Shown: positions 47,676-58,331, counted from the first letter of the stretch. The stretch is 64,000 nucleotides of DNA from Crossaster papposus (GCA_037893245.1 JBAIAA010000539.1:67001-131000); one strand, 5' to 3'. Notes: a model not told the origin generated them from the sequence alone. Translations and numbers: made by a program.

Positions 47676-47820
47676 TTAGTTTACAGTTTTTTTCTCGAGG
47701 TACTGATATTTTTACAATTGTCGATATCAAACATTGTTTTATCCCTCCACCAAATACACTATTGGACATAAACGATATGAAAACCTCGAACCTTTTCAAA
47801 CAGTAAAACACGCTATACAA

Positions 47821-48480
47821 TTACATAGTTTCCCAATTAAGTTTCTTTCTTACGCCCCGTGGAGTTGACACAACTCTAATCCGCTTTCGAGGTTTACTGG
47901 GTGTAAGAAGATTCGGTAGCAGTAGATTTTTATCGGCGCCAAATTCTTTGTATTTTCTAACGATGGCGCGTCGTGATTCGATACCGATGATACTCTCGGG
48001 CGCGTTAGATTTGGCCAGTCCACACATAAAATATTGAAATCCATGAGGAACAAATCCCTTTTTATTTTTTAATGTGTCATTTACAAGATCGATAATATTT
48101 GAACCCTTTACGACATTTCCATCGTAAACAAGTTCCCCACTTTTATTCCAAGTTATGACGTCATTATTTTCGAGGTTATTCATCAATAACTTCGCTTTGC
48201 GCTGTAATGTTTTGGGTACACTCTCGAGAATTTGTGGTGTGAGGTCAGTGGTCGAAGTCGCGGACTCTCCTTCTTTAAGGCTGGTCGTTGGTGCGTCGTC
48301 CTTCAGCAATTCCTGCTTACGAGTTCCGGGCGCTGGTGTAGTCAGAGTAACGGACATGGGTTCATTTTTACGAACGTGATCATATTGAAGATACTGGTGT
48401 AATACATGCTGATACAAAGCAACGTTTGTGTCACCCGGAAGATCAGATCGGGCCAGGATATCTCTCATGTCCTCCTCCAA
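47821..48480 (-). CDS. Conserved Polinton accessory protein, start uncertain
   Basis: The frame is open for 219 residues, with upstream in-frame residues (NPTQSKLRSLEEDM) reaching a stop near 48,513. No ATG precedes LEEDMRD; the first is the Met within it at about 48,468. The N-terminal part (LYQHVLHQYLQYDHVRKNEP) looks helical, the middle is Ser/Thr-rich, and the C-terminal half (IDLVNDTLKNKKGFVPHGFQ then a basic RKRIRVVSTPRGVRKKLNW tail) is the conserved part. It follows the ATPase on the same strand with about 30 bp between. A protein of this kind commonly follows the Polinton ATPase; its role is unknown to me. Confidence 0.7.
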   Translation of the reverse strand: MEEDMRDILARSDLPGDTNVALYQHVLHQYLQYDHVRKNEPMSVTLTTPAPGTRKQELLKDDAPTTSLKEGESATSTTDLTPQILESVPKTLQRKAKLLMNNLENNDVITWNKSGELVYDGNVVKGSNIIDLVNDTLKNKKGFVPHGFQYFMCGLAKSNAPESIIGIESRRAIVRKYKEFGADKNLLLPNLLTPSKPRKRIRVVSTPRGVRKKLNWETM

Positions 48481-48510
48481 ACTGCGTAGTTTGCTCTGTG
48501 TGGGGTTACG

Positions 48511-49179
48511 CTAGAGAAGAACATCCTGTATGGCTTTAGTAACGCTGTCTGAAGGGGCGTAGCTCGTTTCACCGGGGAAAATATTGGATCTGATGCGTTG
48601 TTCTTCTAGACAGTTCGGTTTCAAATCGATGAATAGATAGGAGTGGGGTGAGCTTGTTGCATCGGCGTAGGCTTCGACCATGAATTTAGTCTGACCAGAA
48701 TACATCTGCTTGGCCAGGTGAACAATCTGGGATCGGTCTCTCGGGTTCTTAAACAGGACGATATAATGACAGTTCAGACTGATGGTTCGGCTGTCTTTCG
48801 ACTGATGAAACAGATTTTGCACGATGTAAATCACCGATAAGTTGCGATGGTGCGATCCCTGGGTAAACAGTTTAGTAATTTGAGTATCGTTACCACATTC
48901 CTGCATTAAATCGTCTAGGATCACTAGATTTCGGTGTTTCGGGTCGATGAGATCTGACCAATCCTCCGGCAACCCCTCCACAAACTTAACAGCAGGTAGA
49001 TTGCGAGACAGTTTCTCGTAAGCCGGCTGATACTGACCATAACACCACAGAATTCTCCCAAATGGTTCCAAAAATACATGATGCTGATTTCTGATGAATT
49101 TACTGACCCAATGAGTCTTACCGCAACCCGTCGGTCCCGCTACGTAAAACGTTGCAGGGTGTTGTAGCTTCGTACCCAT
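48511..49179 (-). CDS. A32/FtsK-type genome-packaging ATPase of the Polinton
   Basis: A 222-residue open frame begins at ATG 49,179. The Walker A motif is GPTGCGKTHW (residues 15-24) and Walker B is NLVILDDLM (84-92, Asp89-Asp90). QGSHHRNLSVIYIVQNLFHQ is the conserved sensor region, and NPRDRSQIVHLAKQM follows. This is the HerA/FtsK-superfamily packaging ATPase shared by Polintons and related viruses, which drives DNA into capsids. Length is normal for the family and no break is seen, so the gene is apparently intact within an otherwise decayed element. Confidence 0.93.
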   Translation of the reverse strand: MGTKLQHPATFYVAGPTGCGKTHWVSKFIRNQHHVFLEPFGRILWCYGQYQPAYEKLSRNLPAVKFVEGLPEDWSDLIDPKHRNLVILDDLMQECGNDTQITKLFTQGSHHRNLSVIYIVQNLFHQSKDSRTISLNCHYIVLFKNPRDRSQIVHLAKQMYSGQTKFMVEAYADATSSPHSYLFIDLKPNCLEEQRIRSNIFPGETSYAPSDSVTKAIQDVLL

Positions 49180-49251
49180 GGGGAAAAGTGACTTCGGCGA
49201 ATAAACGCCATAATTTATACGCTTACAAATAATGACGTCATAACATTGAGC

Positions 49252-49488
49252 TTATACATCGAGTGTAAATATGTATGATTGGTACAAACTAATATTATCG
49301 TCCCTCCGCATGTCTAGGGCAGACGCTTCAGAAAGTAACTGACTAAACAATTTATTTTCTAAAACACTTGACCTTTCAATTCCAAAGGCAGAGAATAGAA
49401 CGACGATTAATACAGTTAATAACAGAAACATAATTAACCGCAACATTGGCGAGGAACGATTAAAGTTGGAGCAAGTTGTGTACGCCAT
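49252..49488 (-). CDS. Small single-pass membrane protein (hypothetical)
   Basis: This 78-residue frame lies between polymerase and ATPase genes on the same strand, 43 bp after the polymerase stop. One hydrophobic helix (residues about 16-37, MLRLIMFLLLTVLIVVLFSA) follows a short polar N-terminus; the rest is soluble and charged. Small membrane proteins occur in many Polintons, but I do not recognise the family. Confidence 0.5.
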   Translation of the reverse strand: MAYTTCSNFNRSSPMLRLIMFLLLTVLIVVLFSAFGIERSSVLENKLFSQLLSEASALDMRRDDNISLYQSYIFTLDV

Positions 49489-49531
49489 GGTGACTTTCGA
49501 TCAAATGCGGGCAGTATGGTCCGACCTTTAT

Positions 49532-52454
49532 TTATGAACGCTGGTATTCGTACGGTACGGTATTATTATCGTCCAGAATTAACCTTTTGTTATAAACTAC
49601 TTTATAGTCCTTAGACAAAGATTTTGTGTTTATCTTTTTATTTTTGGGATCTCTGGTTATATAACATGGATTGCTTACGGTGATCGGCTTAACGTCTACA
49701 TCTTTGACCATATGTACAACTGAATCAAAGTTTATCTGTTGACTGTTTCTAAAGTTCAACGTGAAACCGCGCACTTTACAGCAAGTCTTTCCCGTATCTA
49801 ATTTGTATGCGTAATTTTTTGGGCCCCCCGAAACAAAACTCTGAATGTAACTGCCATCTGTTTGACTTATTTCATTCGCCAATTCTCCCAGGTAGTCGCC
49901 CAAAGGCGGTGCATACAACCCGGGTCTGTCTACGTAGATAACGCTATCCGTGAAGTAGTACAAGACTCTATCCTGTAGGGTTTCAAGTACGGAATATTAC
50001 TTTAATCTCGCGTGAGCTGTGGTAAATGCGGCGATAACTACATTGGTGCGTGGATTAGGGGCTACAAATTCTTCATCATCGCAATACTTAACTTCTACAA
50101 TTTCCTCATTAAAAAAATGTACACTGTTTACAACCTTGTCGTCGGCAAACAAAAGCTCGTACAGTCTGGACGGTTCGATGATCACTTCGGTTTTCGGCAT
50201 ATTTATTCTCTGGCTAAACTTCCCCCAGAAACTATTTAACATCAGTTTTGAAAGAGTCCTAAGTCCCGGATTTTTTACGAGTTTTTCTCGCTCTAACACA
50301 ATCCCTTCTTTGTTCTCATACTCGTTAATGTATTTCTGTATATCTTCCTCATTTTTACACCAACTTGGAATACCCGAGCTTTCTTGCTTTTCTTGCGGTA
50401 TTTATGTATTCAGCAAACAGACCGCCTGATTTAGTGGCCGAATCATACTGAGCACATTTGTCAAACTGCCAAACACATTTTATACTTTGGACTACATATC
50501 CTATTCCTAACTCTGTCGCTTTTTGTAACTCGAGTGAGACGTATGTACCATTCAATGCCCTATCTTCAATAGTGTGATGACACGGGGTTTTCTGTTCATT
50601 TTCGGTACAGGTTCGACACAGGGGAAACATAAGTTTTCCAACCGCTCTATAGGGGAGAACCGGGTGATACATCGTGGACGGTGGGAGTACGGAACATTTA
50701 ATTAGCCCGTAGTATGACGATACGTCTTGGAAAGTATCCCTAATAATGTTCGGGTGCCCTACTGGATACGAACAATATTTATTGGTGAATGGATGATACT
50801 CGTATAATCAACGTTTTTTCATCACCCACTACTTCATAGAACAAACGCGCCGCATTGGTCCTACCTCCATAAAACGCATGTCTGGGATTAATATATATTT
50901 CATTACTGTTAGAAACCCCTTCCGCTAACGACACCTGCAACTCTACTGGTAAACCAGCGTACAGTGTATTCCATTCACATTCCCATATTTCTACGTAACT
51001 CAACTAGGTCTGATTTTGGACGAAAGTTGTTTTTTTCGAGAGTGCGTGTGTGTAATTCATGCATATGGATCCGATGCATGGGATGAATGGTGTTTGGGCT
51101 GTAACACAAAACATCCGTTGAATTCATATACAAACTGACTCTCTTCACGATATCCGTCCATTTTGAATTTCCCAATTTTGAGCTTTCCCCCATTTCGAGC
51201 GTGTCGGATATGCTCGTTTCCCCCGCGACTAATGTAATGTATCCACATTATTGTCTTTTGTGATTGTTTTTCCGAAGTTTGATATAGCCACTAGGTGGGT
51301 AGACTGCAATTGTATCAGCGGCGAGGCAATTACGCCGATATACTAAGTTACAGGCTGCAGTAATTGTACGTTTGAATGGATCAACACCCTGGTCCCCCGG
51401 CTCTTTCGAATATATCTGCATAAACAATTCTCTGAACTGAACGCAGAAACGCTTCAGAATGTCAACGTCGCTTATGCACTACGACAACAATTCTTTCTGC
51501 AAGTCAAATGGCTGATCTATTTTTTGTGTTCGTGGTACCATGTATGGAACTCTTGTCGTCTTTCAGCAGACATTGAGTCGGGGTCGTAGTGTTCCACAGC
51601 GGGGATTGGTCCTACATATTTATGGTTGACGCGCGTGTTAAAATGATGAGGGAAGAATCCCTTTTTCATTTCGTTTAACCCAAAGGTAGCAGGTAGCTTC
51701 GACAGGGCCACGGGGAGAAAATTCAACGAATCTACCACCTTACGTCTGTACTGTGGGACATCTATGGACATAACCTTAGCACCACTGTATATTACCGAAG
51801 GAATGCACGCATTCTCAAACAAAAATTCAAGAAGAAAATACGAATTATACCCCTTAGCATTATGGGCGATTGCAACACTAGTGTCTGTTTCGGGCGATTG
51901 AAACAACCATTCGCAGAATTGACTACGACGGTCTGGTCGCCCTCAAATACTTTACGTGTAGTACAACATGGGCAGTCATAATCAGAGAGCACTTATGATC
52001 AAACGATACCATCTCCCTACAAGTAGCGCAGTATTTCTTAGTACAAGAATGTTTACCACGCTTGACACTGATAGCGACACTCATGTACGCATTACATTGT
52101 CTACATCTATAATACGACTGACATACCGTCTTATTCCCAATCACCCTTGTCCTATGGTTATTAAAACACTCTTCACTTTTGAAATTACGGTTACAATCGT
52201 TACAGTGAACATTTATTACAGCATGCTTTAGCTTAAGAAGTTGAATAGCCTTTTCCGTCCGCCTTCTATGTTGGGTGGCGGACTTGTGGGCAGATGTGTT
52301 GCTTCCGAACTTCATGTATTCGTAATCTTCCGAAGAGCAGTGGCTCATCCTCTTCTAAAAAAGAATTCAGAGTTACCGGTAATCGCAAAGCCACAAATTT
52401 ACTGAAACCCAGTGGTTCAATTTTCATGACCCTGCATCCTGCGTCCTGCGTCAT
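49532..52454 (-). pseudogene. Protein-primed DNA polymerase B of the Polinton, heavily decayed
   Basis: Pieces in several frames read 52,454 to 49,532. The N-terminal region (KIEPLGFSKFVALRLP) is followed by Cys/His clusters (VHCNDCNRNF; YRCRQCNAYM; KYCATCREMVSFDHKC). The segment expected to carry exonuclease motif I is missing after FDHKC. Exo II reads AHNAKGYNSYF, with Asn where the family has Asp. Exo III (CISDVDILKRF) is preceded by TAG at 51,479-51,481 where Tyr is expected. Polymerase motif A (DYTS) is flanked by small indels near 50,805. HPVLPYRAVGKLMFPLC and a motif B block (LSKLMLNSFWGKF) are intact. A TAA at 49,997-49,999 precedes motif C, which reads YFTDSVIYV with Phe in place of the first catalytic Asp. 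The enzyme would copy the linear element using a protein primer; it is dead here. Confidence 0.92.
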
Positions 52455-52960
52455 GCTGCCTGCGTCTCGTGATTTTTAACAGGAATCGTACGGGAAACAA
52501 TACGAACCACTTCGGGATTTGTGATTTACATCATCGTGAAAATCATGATTAAAAAAACAAACAGGCCGGCCATCTGACAGTGCGCCCTCAACTGACGTAA
52601 TGCAGTCAAGTTTCTAAATTGCATATTCATATCCACGATCGACAGACAATTTCGCGACATTTTTGCACGATGAACGTTACATTTTGCGCAGTAGCGATAG
52701 GTTTCGGAGTGTTTTTAGAGAGATAATGTTGTAATATTTAAGTATCGACAATGTGAAGCAAAGAAATTTGCCCAAAAGGCAACACGAAAGGAATAAATCA
52801 TTTTGTTTAACGTTCCCTCCTGTGACTGCAAGGTGGTACGGTCGTCGCGCACGGAATTCGAACCCGAAAACGAAGCCGGCGCTCAACTGGTACTATGTTT
52901 CCACCGCAATAACCAAGGGAGTATAAAGCGGGGCACCAGTTCAAATAAAACGGGAAGCGC
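52455..52960. other. Non-coding sequence right of the Polinton genes
   Basis: No recognised gene. The Polinton right terminal repeat would be expected here, but I found no inverted match to 40.0-40.6 kb. Confidence 0.5.
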
Positions 52961-52961
52961 C

Positions 52962-53160
52962 GCCCAATCGCGAACAACAAACTCGGCAACAACTCGGCCA
53001 CCGAGCGAGCAAGGCGGATACAATCTGCGAAGGCTTCGCGTAACGCAGTAGCTGCCGCTTAATCGCGAACAGCAAACAATTCGGCAACCGAGTTACGGTA
53101 TACGATTTCGGGAAGGCTTCGGCCCGAACTCCGGCAAGGACAATGCAAAAATAACGCAAT
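52962..53160. repeat. Imperfect tandem duplication, two copies of about 100 bp, CpG-rich
   Basis: AATCGCGAACAACAAACTCG and AATCGCGAACAGCAAACAAT start the two copies. Both run through CGGCAACCGAG-like and GAAGGCTTCG segments. The stretch is CpG-rich with no coding evidence. Confidence 0.7.
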
Positions 53161-53389
53161 AGTTTACGCAAAATGCCCACACACATCAACAGGCAATCGG
53201 AAAGCGACTGCACGTTTATCAGTAACGTCCGTTTCTCCCAAATCAGGCTCACCACGGACGAATACGAGTTTTCTTTAAAATCTTATTCCCCGGGGGATTC
53301 GCCGTCGCGAACGATCTGGCACCCCGCCGCACCGACGCCGGCGGCACACGCGCGGCGACGAATCGCCCGACCAAAAGCGCCGCGCCTTT

Positions 53390-53462
53390 CCAACATGGCG
53401 CCAACCATGCGCCAAGATGGCGCGGCCCTGTGTTCCAAGATGGCGCATTTTTCATCTTTTAT
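53390..53462 (+). promoter_or_regulatory. Cluster of ATGGCGC (YY1-like) motifs
   Basis: AACATGGCGCC, CAAGATGGCGCGG and CAAGATGGCGCATT occur within 60 bp, in a GC-rich stretch (53,280-53,450). AAGATGGCG is the YY1 core. It could be a relic promoter, but no gene follows. Confidence 0.3.
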
Positions 53463-53481
53463 AGTATAGATAAAAAGGTAT

Positions 53482-53620
53482 CGGGACAACTCGTACCCGG
53501 GACAATATACCCGGGACGACTCGTACCCAAAATGTGTTACCCGGGACAACTCGTACCCAGGAAAACTCGTACCCGGGACAACTCGTACCCGGGACGACTT
53601 GTACCCGGGACGACTCGTAT
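53482..53620 (+). repeat. 16-bp minisatellite, left array
   Basis: About eight units of GGGACAACTCGTACCC with minor variants (GACGACTCG, AAAACTCG, AATATACCC). It is the inverted counterpart of 54,733-54,826. Confidence 0.92.
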
Positions 53621-54732
53621 CTTGTACTTTTCTTACCATGTACTTTCCTGTTTCTTTTATTTAGATGTAATTGACAAATCAGAAGATGTGGAAAATTAAA
53701 GTAGTTCAGTTTTTGGAAATTGCCAGTGGTGACAATCATACAAGCAGGAGATTGTTCTGGAGAGATTCTGGCAGCTGGCCGATGATCGCGGAGTTTGCCG
53801 AATTCAGAAGGAGATAGGCCCTATAGCAATCATGAGCTTTGTAACTTATTTGATCTTCATTTATTGCGAAAACGTATTTCTTAAATACTGGACTGCTTCA
53901 TTAAAATTATAAAAATGTTATATATGTCACCTTCTACAGTTTTTATGACATTAAAGCTCTGGGCGGAGTTTGCTCGTAACTTAGTTTGATCTTTTTGTTT
54001 AACAGTAGTTTCAGACACGCATGTTTAATACATTGTGTTACGTCTAGAACACATCATTAAATGCGTGTTTGAATATTTCATTTTACGGCCTATACCTCGC
54101 CAAGACACGCGTTTTTTCTTACTTGTTAACCCGTGTTTGAAACATAGTTTTTCCCGACTGGGTACCGATTCATTATAAAATGTTACATAATTATGTCACC
54201 AAGCTACAGTTGTTATGACATTAAAGCTCTGGGGCGGAGTTTGCTCGTACCTATGTGATATTTATTTAATGCAATTCTAAATAAACTGGGACCGGTACCA
54301 GGTTGGGGAGATCGAGACATCCAGCTTCTTGTCAGCATGCAAGTACCTGACTGGACCACTCCAGTACAAAAATCTAACCAAACGGCTCTTTTCAGAGCCA
54401 CCACTTATTCCAAACAGAGATTGCATCGATGTTTCTGAAACGGAATAACAAAAAAACAGTATTAAAAAAAAAAATTATCTTCAGGCCAACGATAGGCCTA
54501 AGCTTCTTTTCTCTTTTAAATCTAAAACGGAAATAAAAAAGTTTCATTCTTAATCGTCAAAAATCTCTAGTAATCAAACCATTCACAATTTCTATCTTGG
54601 AAATAATAATTGGTTAGCATAATAATAGGTTGAAAATAAGTACGATAACGTTTGGCACAAGTATTAAGTAAGGCACAATAAGGGGTTGATTTACGAGTAC
54701 GCTGCACATACAGTGTTTAATTTTCCAGCCGT
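53621..54732. mobile_element. Interior of the element bounded by 16-bp inverted arrays
   Basis: No transposase is visible. A 60-bp segment with GACATTAAAGCTCTGGGCGG and AGTTTGCTCGTA occurs at about 53,946 and 54,219 (direct repeat 270 bp apart). A histone-type stem-loop lies at 54,384. The symmetric outer arrays suggest that the whole 53,482-54,826 unit is one foldback-type element, although target duplications were not identified. Confidence 0.45.
54384..54399 (+). promoter_or_regulatory. Histone mRNA 3' stem-loop
   Basis: GGCTCTTTTCAGAGCC, followed by ACCAC, is an exact match to the 16-nt animal replication-dependent histone stem-loop (6-bp stem, TTTC loop). A purine-rich CAAACAGAGA begins about 11 nt downstream, where the U7-binding element is expected. 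Upstream (54,312-54,330) GAGACATCCAGCTT could be a remnant of the H3 C-terminal DIQL codons at about the right distance, but the rest of H3 is not recognisable. Confidence 0.75.
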
Positions 54733-54826
54733 GTACGAGTTGTCCCGGGTACGAGTTGTCCCGGGTACGAGTCGTCTCGGGTACGAGTCGTCCCGGGTAC
54801 GAGTTGTCCCGGGTACGAGTTGTCCC
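54733..54826 (-). repeat. 16-bp minisatellite, right array (inverted)
   Basis: About six units of GGGTACGAGTTGTCCC, the reverse complement of the left array unit. Together the arrays bracket 1.1 kb as terminal inverted repeats made of short tandem units. Confidence 0.92.
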
Positions 54827-54830
54827 ACAT

Positions 54831-56497
54831 TCCTCTGATTGGCCAATATTTCGTTACGTCATACAGCCGGGCCGGCTTTCTTTCAGTAAACGTTAGTTTG
54901 TCGGAAGTCGTTTCTGCTGATTACTTATGCATGACGTCACATACCGTGGACTGATTTTACACGCGCCGCCAGCTTTTTATTTGTAAACGATATTCAAGTC
55001 GGCGACATTCTTGTCCCGACAGCCTAGTTATGGAGCTATAAAAAGTATGTTGTGTGCAATAATGTGTGTTGTGGTGTACATTTTACATACGAACCTTGCC
55101 CAAATCCATCCACAACTTTCGTTTCGTTCCCGCAAGCATATGCCACAGGTTGCGGTACGCGGTACTGGGCCTATAGCTTACCGAGACCGCCGCTTTATGG
55201 TTATAGCACGTGGGGATATATACTAGTACATTGTACATTGTACGTTCGTGCATCAAGTTCGATCCCTGTCGCTTCAGCGCACGTGGTCTATCGTGGAAAC
55301 GGCAGATTGTTTCGAATATTTAGTTTTAATACTTTTAGGTCGATTTTGTTATTGGTAAATATGGAAGAATTGTCATATTGCTGCTGTGATTTTTTTTTTT
55401 AAATGTCCACGGCCACTTTCGCTCGATAGTTTTGCAAGTCAGCCTATAATTTTGTGTGAAATGTAAGATCCTCATAAAATAAGCCTTTTTATCAATATGC
55501 CACACATGTAAATGAGAATGGATGCCAGATTCCGTGCATGAATTGGGTCACAATTTCATCAAGGTCCCTTAGTTTTAGGAAAGTCACGTTATACAGATTT
55601 GGGGCAAGATTTGTCAAGAAGACCCGCCGCGCAGTAAAACCATTTAGCGGTAGTTCAGTCAGTTTACTGAGAATTAATTTTGAGAGCACATCTTCGATTT
55701 TTATTTTGATGAGGAATTAATACATACTAGCAAAGTAATAGAAAGAGCTATTATAATGCACTATTTGTGCATACATGCAAATACCTACCTCGTCTCAGCA
55801 TCCTGGAATCTCCGCGGGTTTTTGACATGCTTGAGCAAAGGCTTGTCGTCTTTCTCTTTTTATTCAGCTTTTCATTTTATTTGCGAACGAAAATATTTCT
55901 GACAAGTTCCTTTTTTTATAAATAAAAGTTATCTAAATGAAAACAGTGTTTTATTCAGCTTTTCATTTCATTTGCAAACAAAAAATTGTCCGACAAGTTT
56001 TTATTTTTTTAAATACAAGTCATCCAGTAAATGAAAACACTTTTAAATATTGATCAATCCAAAATATACTACTGTTCTATTTTGCCAGCATGCAAGAAAA
56101 TCACTATGCTTACATTAAAATAGTGAGTCCCCAAACTGATATTTTTTAGACTAAAAACTTACAGGCCATTTAAATTTTGGAAACACAAACAACAGATGAG
56201 ATTCAGAGAAATAATATTCAGAAGGGCGAACAAAAGACTGAAGTCAACACTTCTGATCATATCGTCTAGCTCGCGCCGTTAAATACATTCATTCTGATGC
56301 GGGTTTAACCACGCAATATCCACACGCGCGCGACAAGGGACGTTAAGTCCACCATTATATGCATTGCGCATGTGTGTGCAGCACGTCATGCATACACTGT
56401 AAGCAATCAGCAGAAACAACCTCCGGCAAACTAACGTTTACTGAAAGAAAGCCGACGTGGCCTATATGACGCAATGAAATATTGGCCAATCGGAGGA
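54831..56497. mobile_element. 1.67-kb element with terminal inverted repeats of about 110 bp
   Basis: The left end (TCCTCTGATTGGCCAATATT) and the right end (reverse complement TCCTCCGATTGGCCAATATT) share long blocks: GGCTTTCTTTCAGTAAACGT, TAGTTTG.CGGA and TTTCTGCTGATT. Left repeat about 54,831-54,950, right about 56,385-56,497. The interior has no recognised protein. Target duplication is unclear, so the superfamily is not assigned. Confidence 0.8.
55859..56042. repeat. Imperfect tandem duplication, two copies of about 90 bp
   Basis: TTTTATTCAGCTTTTCATTT followed by ATTTGC(G/A)AAC(G/A)AAAA and GACAAGTT occurs twice, at about 55,857 and 55,951, each ending AATGAAAACA. It lies inside the 1.67-kb element. 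Confidence 0.75.
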
Positions 56498-57099
56498 GGA
56501 GGAAGTGAAAATAGCGTTTACTAAGGGAATGCCGGCGCCAGCAAAATATACACTTTCAAATAATTTGGAAGAGGGATACAAATTGTAGGTATATATCTTG
56601 ACCAAATTTTTGTATTTTACTACAACAATAACTCCATAATTTTGTTGTGCAAGAGGTAAAATTTGAATTTGCAGGTTTAGAGTATGGGATTTAATACTTT
56701 TTAGGCCTAATTCAAATATTTAAATAGTTGATTTGTTGTTGTAAATAATTAAATTTTAGGCGGTACCTTTTGGAACAGGCAGGCGGTGGATGCAAATCTA
56801 TAACTTTCATTCCCGTGGCCTAATTATAAGTAATTTACAACAGCTGTAGCCAGCTCCGACCTGAGTCTGAAAGTTTGTCTGGTTCATATTCATACAATAT
56901 ATTATAACCAGTACATGTCAATTTCTTCATTATGTGTACAAATATAATGAAAAGGGAAAAAAAGAAATACAATAAACACAGTAATTTCACAGTAAATTCA
57001 GCACAATAATTTGTTTACAGCAAACGTGTGTCTTGTTGATTCCACACTTTACCAGTAATTAGTTCACATGTGTATTCTAATTGCAGAGTAATACTAGCA
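56498..57099. other. Sequence upstream of the SET-domain gene
   Basis: AT-rich, with no recognised feature apart from a possible splice acceptor (TCTAATTGCAG) ending at 57,086, 13 bp before the SET-gene ATG. That would fit a 5' UTR exon further upstream. Confidence 0.4.
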
Positions 57100-57211
57100 A
57101 TGTCTCGGTTGAGGACCCGACGGCTGACACCATTGCAGCAGGCACGTAATGCGTGCCTGGAACAAGTCGATAATGATGGTTTTGAGGTTCGGTACATTGA
57201 AGATTATATCG

Positions 57212-58331
57212 GTAAGTTTTATCATGGAGGAATAAGAAGGTTTTATGTTGGTATTTGTGAGATTTGACTTGTCTGGTCATTAATTAACATTAAAAAAAGA
57301 TTATAGTTAGTGTATGATTTGTCTGGTTTCTAACCAACAATTTTCTGCATTTTAATTAATGTGAAATTGACAGCCTTTTCCCCATAAAATGGAAGCCGCT
57401 GTTGAAGAACATGGATAATATTTACCCCTAACCCTCCCATCTCGTTTGGCTAACACATAACCTCAATCCTCAATTCTGTAGTAAAAAGTTAAAAGCTCAA
57501 AGAACCTGGATCCTTCTAAATCCTTCTAAATTATGCTAGTATGGCTATTGCCCTGAATAAACTGATTGCTTATTCAACAAATTACCCTCGAACAAAAGGA
57601 AGTGACCTTTTTCACACCAGGATAAGGGCCACAGTAATTCCAACAGCACACTATATGCACATTTCAGACCCTTTCAGCACTGACCCATTGACCTTGCATG
57701 CAGTATACCTACTTACCTTAGAGTACACACATTTGCCATGCCATTATACTGCACACAAATGCAAGCCATAAAAATAACTAAACTGCACACAGATGCAAGC
57801 CATAAAAATAACTAAGTCAGAAGCAGGCATTCCCCATGCCATTACACTGTACATAAATGCAAGCCCCCTCCCCTACAACCTAGATCATTCTGGATCCTAT
57901 TTTGGCCAAGCTGCATACAACCTCAATCCTTCTCTTTCCTCTTGTGTCAAATAACCTCATTCTTTCTCAATCCTCCCATAGCAAAAACCCCCTCTGCCAT
58001 AAATCCTTCTGGATCCTCCTCCACTGCAATGTCCTATTAACCTCAGTCCTTCTAAATCCTTCATTTTGTACAAGAGGATAGGCCTATAGAAGAATTTGGA
58101 AGGGTTAGGGTTAATGGAAATGTATGGAATTACAAAATTGAAGTGTGAACTAGTTGGGTAATTCTAATTAAAAGAAAAATCAGACAAATTTGAACATTTT
58201 GAATCTTGAAATTGGACATGCATGTATGAAAGAAAAATGGTCTACATGCCTTATAAAATGTCCACAGTTACACCTGTACTGGGACCTGAAAAATGTCATT
58301 GATTTCTAGTTATGTTACTTCTACCCCACAG
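57212..58331 (+). other. Intron 1 of the SET-domain gene, with low-complexity CCTTCTAAATC repeats
   Basis: Irregular CCTCAATCCTTCT / AATCCTTCTAAAT copies occur at 57,470-57,530 and 57,880-58,070. No other gene is seen. Confidence 0.55.
57748..57814. repeat. Two tandem 33-bp copies
   Basis: ACTGCACACAAATGCAAGCC plus ATAAAAATAACTA at 57,748-57,780 is repeated at 57,782-57,814 with one base changed. Confidence 0.9.

Larger units (their letters stand above)
40652..52454. mobile_element. Decayed Polinton/Maverick-like element
   Basis: The gene set is that of Polintons. A plus-strand block (PC4-like, Cys-rich, integrase with chromodomain, penton, core-like, major capsid, protease) converges on a minus-strand block (DNA polymerase B, small membrane protein, packaging ATPase, accessory protein). 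Terminal inverted repeats and 6-bp target duplications were not found, so outer limits are those of recognised genes. Two younger transposons lie inside (43,078-43,229 and 46,690-47,675), showing the element was resident before they moved. Damage is uneven: protease and ATPase are open, the other hallmark genes are broken. Confidence 0.9.

Noticed and set aside
53452..53739. Open frames reading RVVPGTSCPGYE-like repeats
   Set aside because: They are translations of the 16-bp minisatellite.
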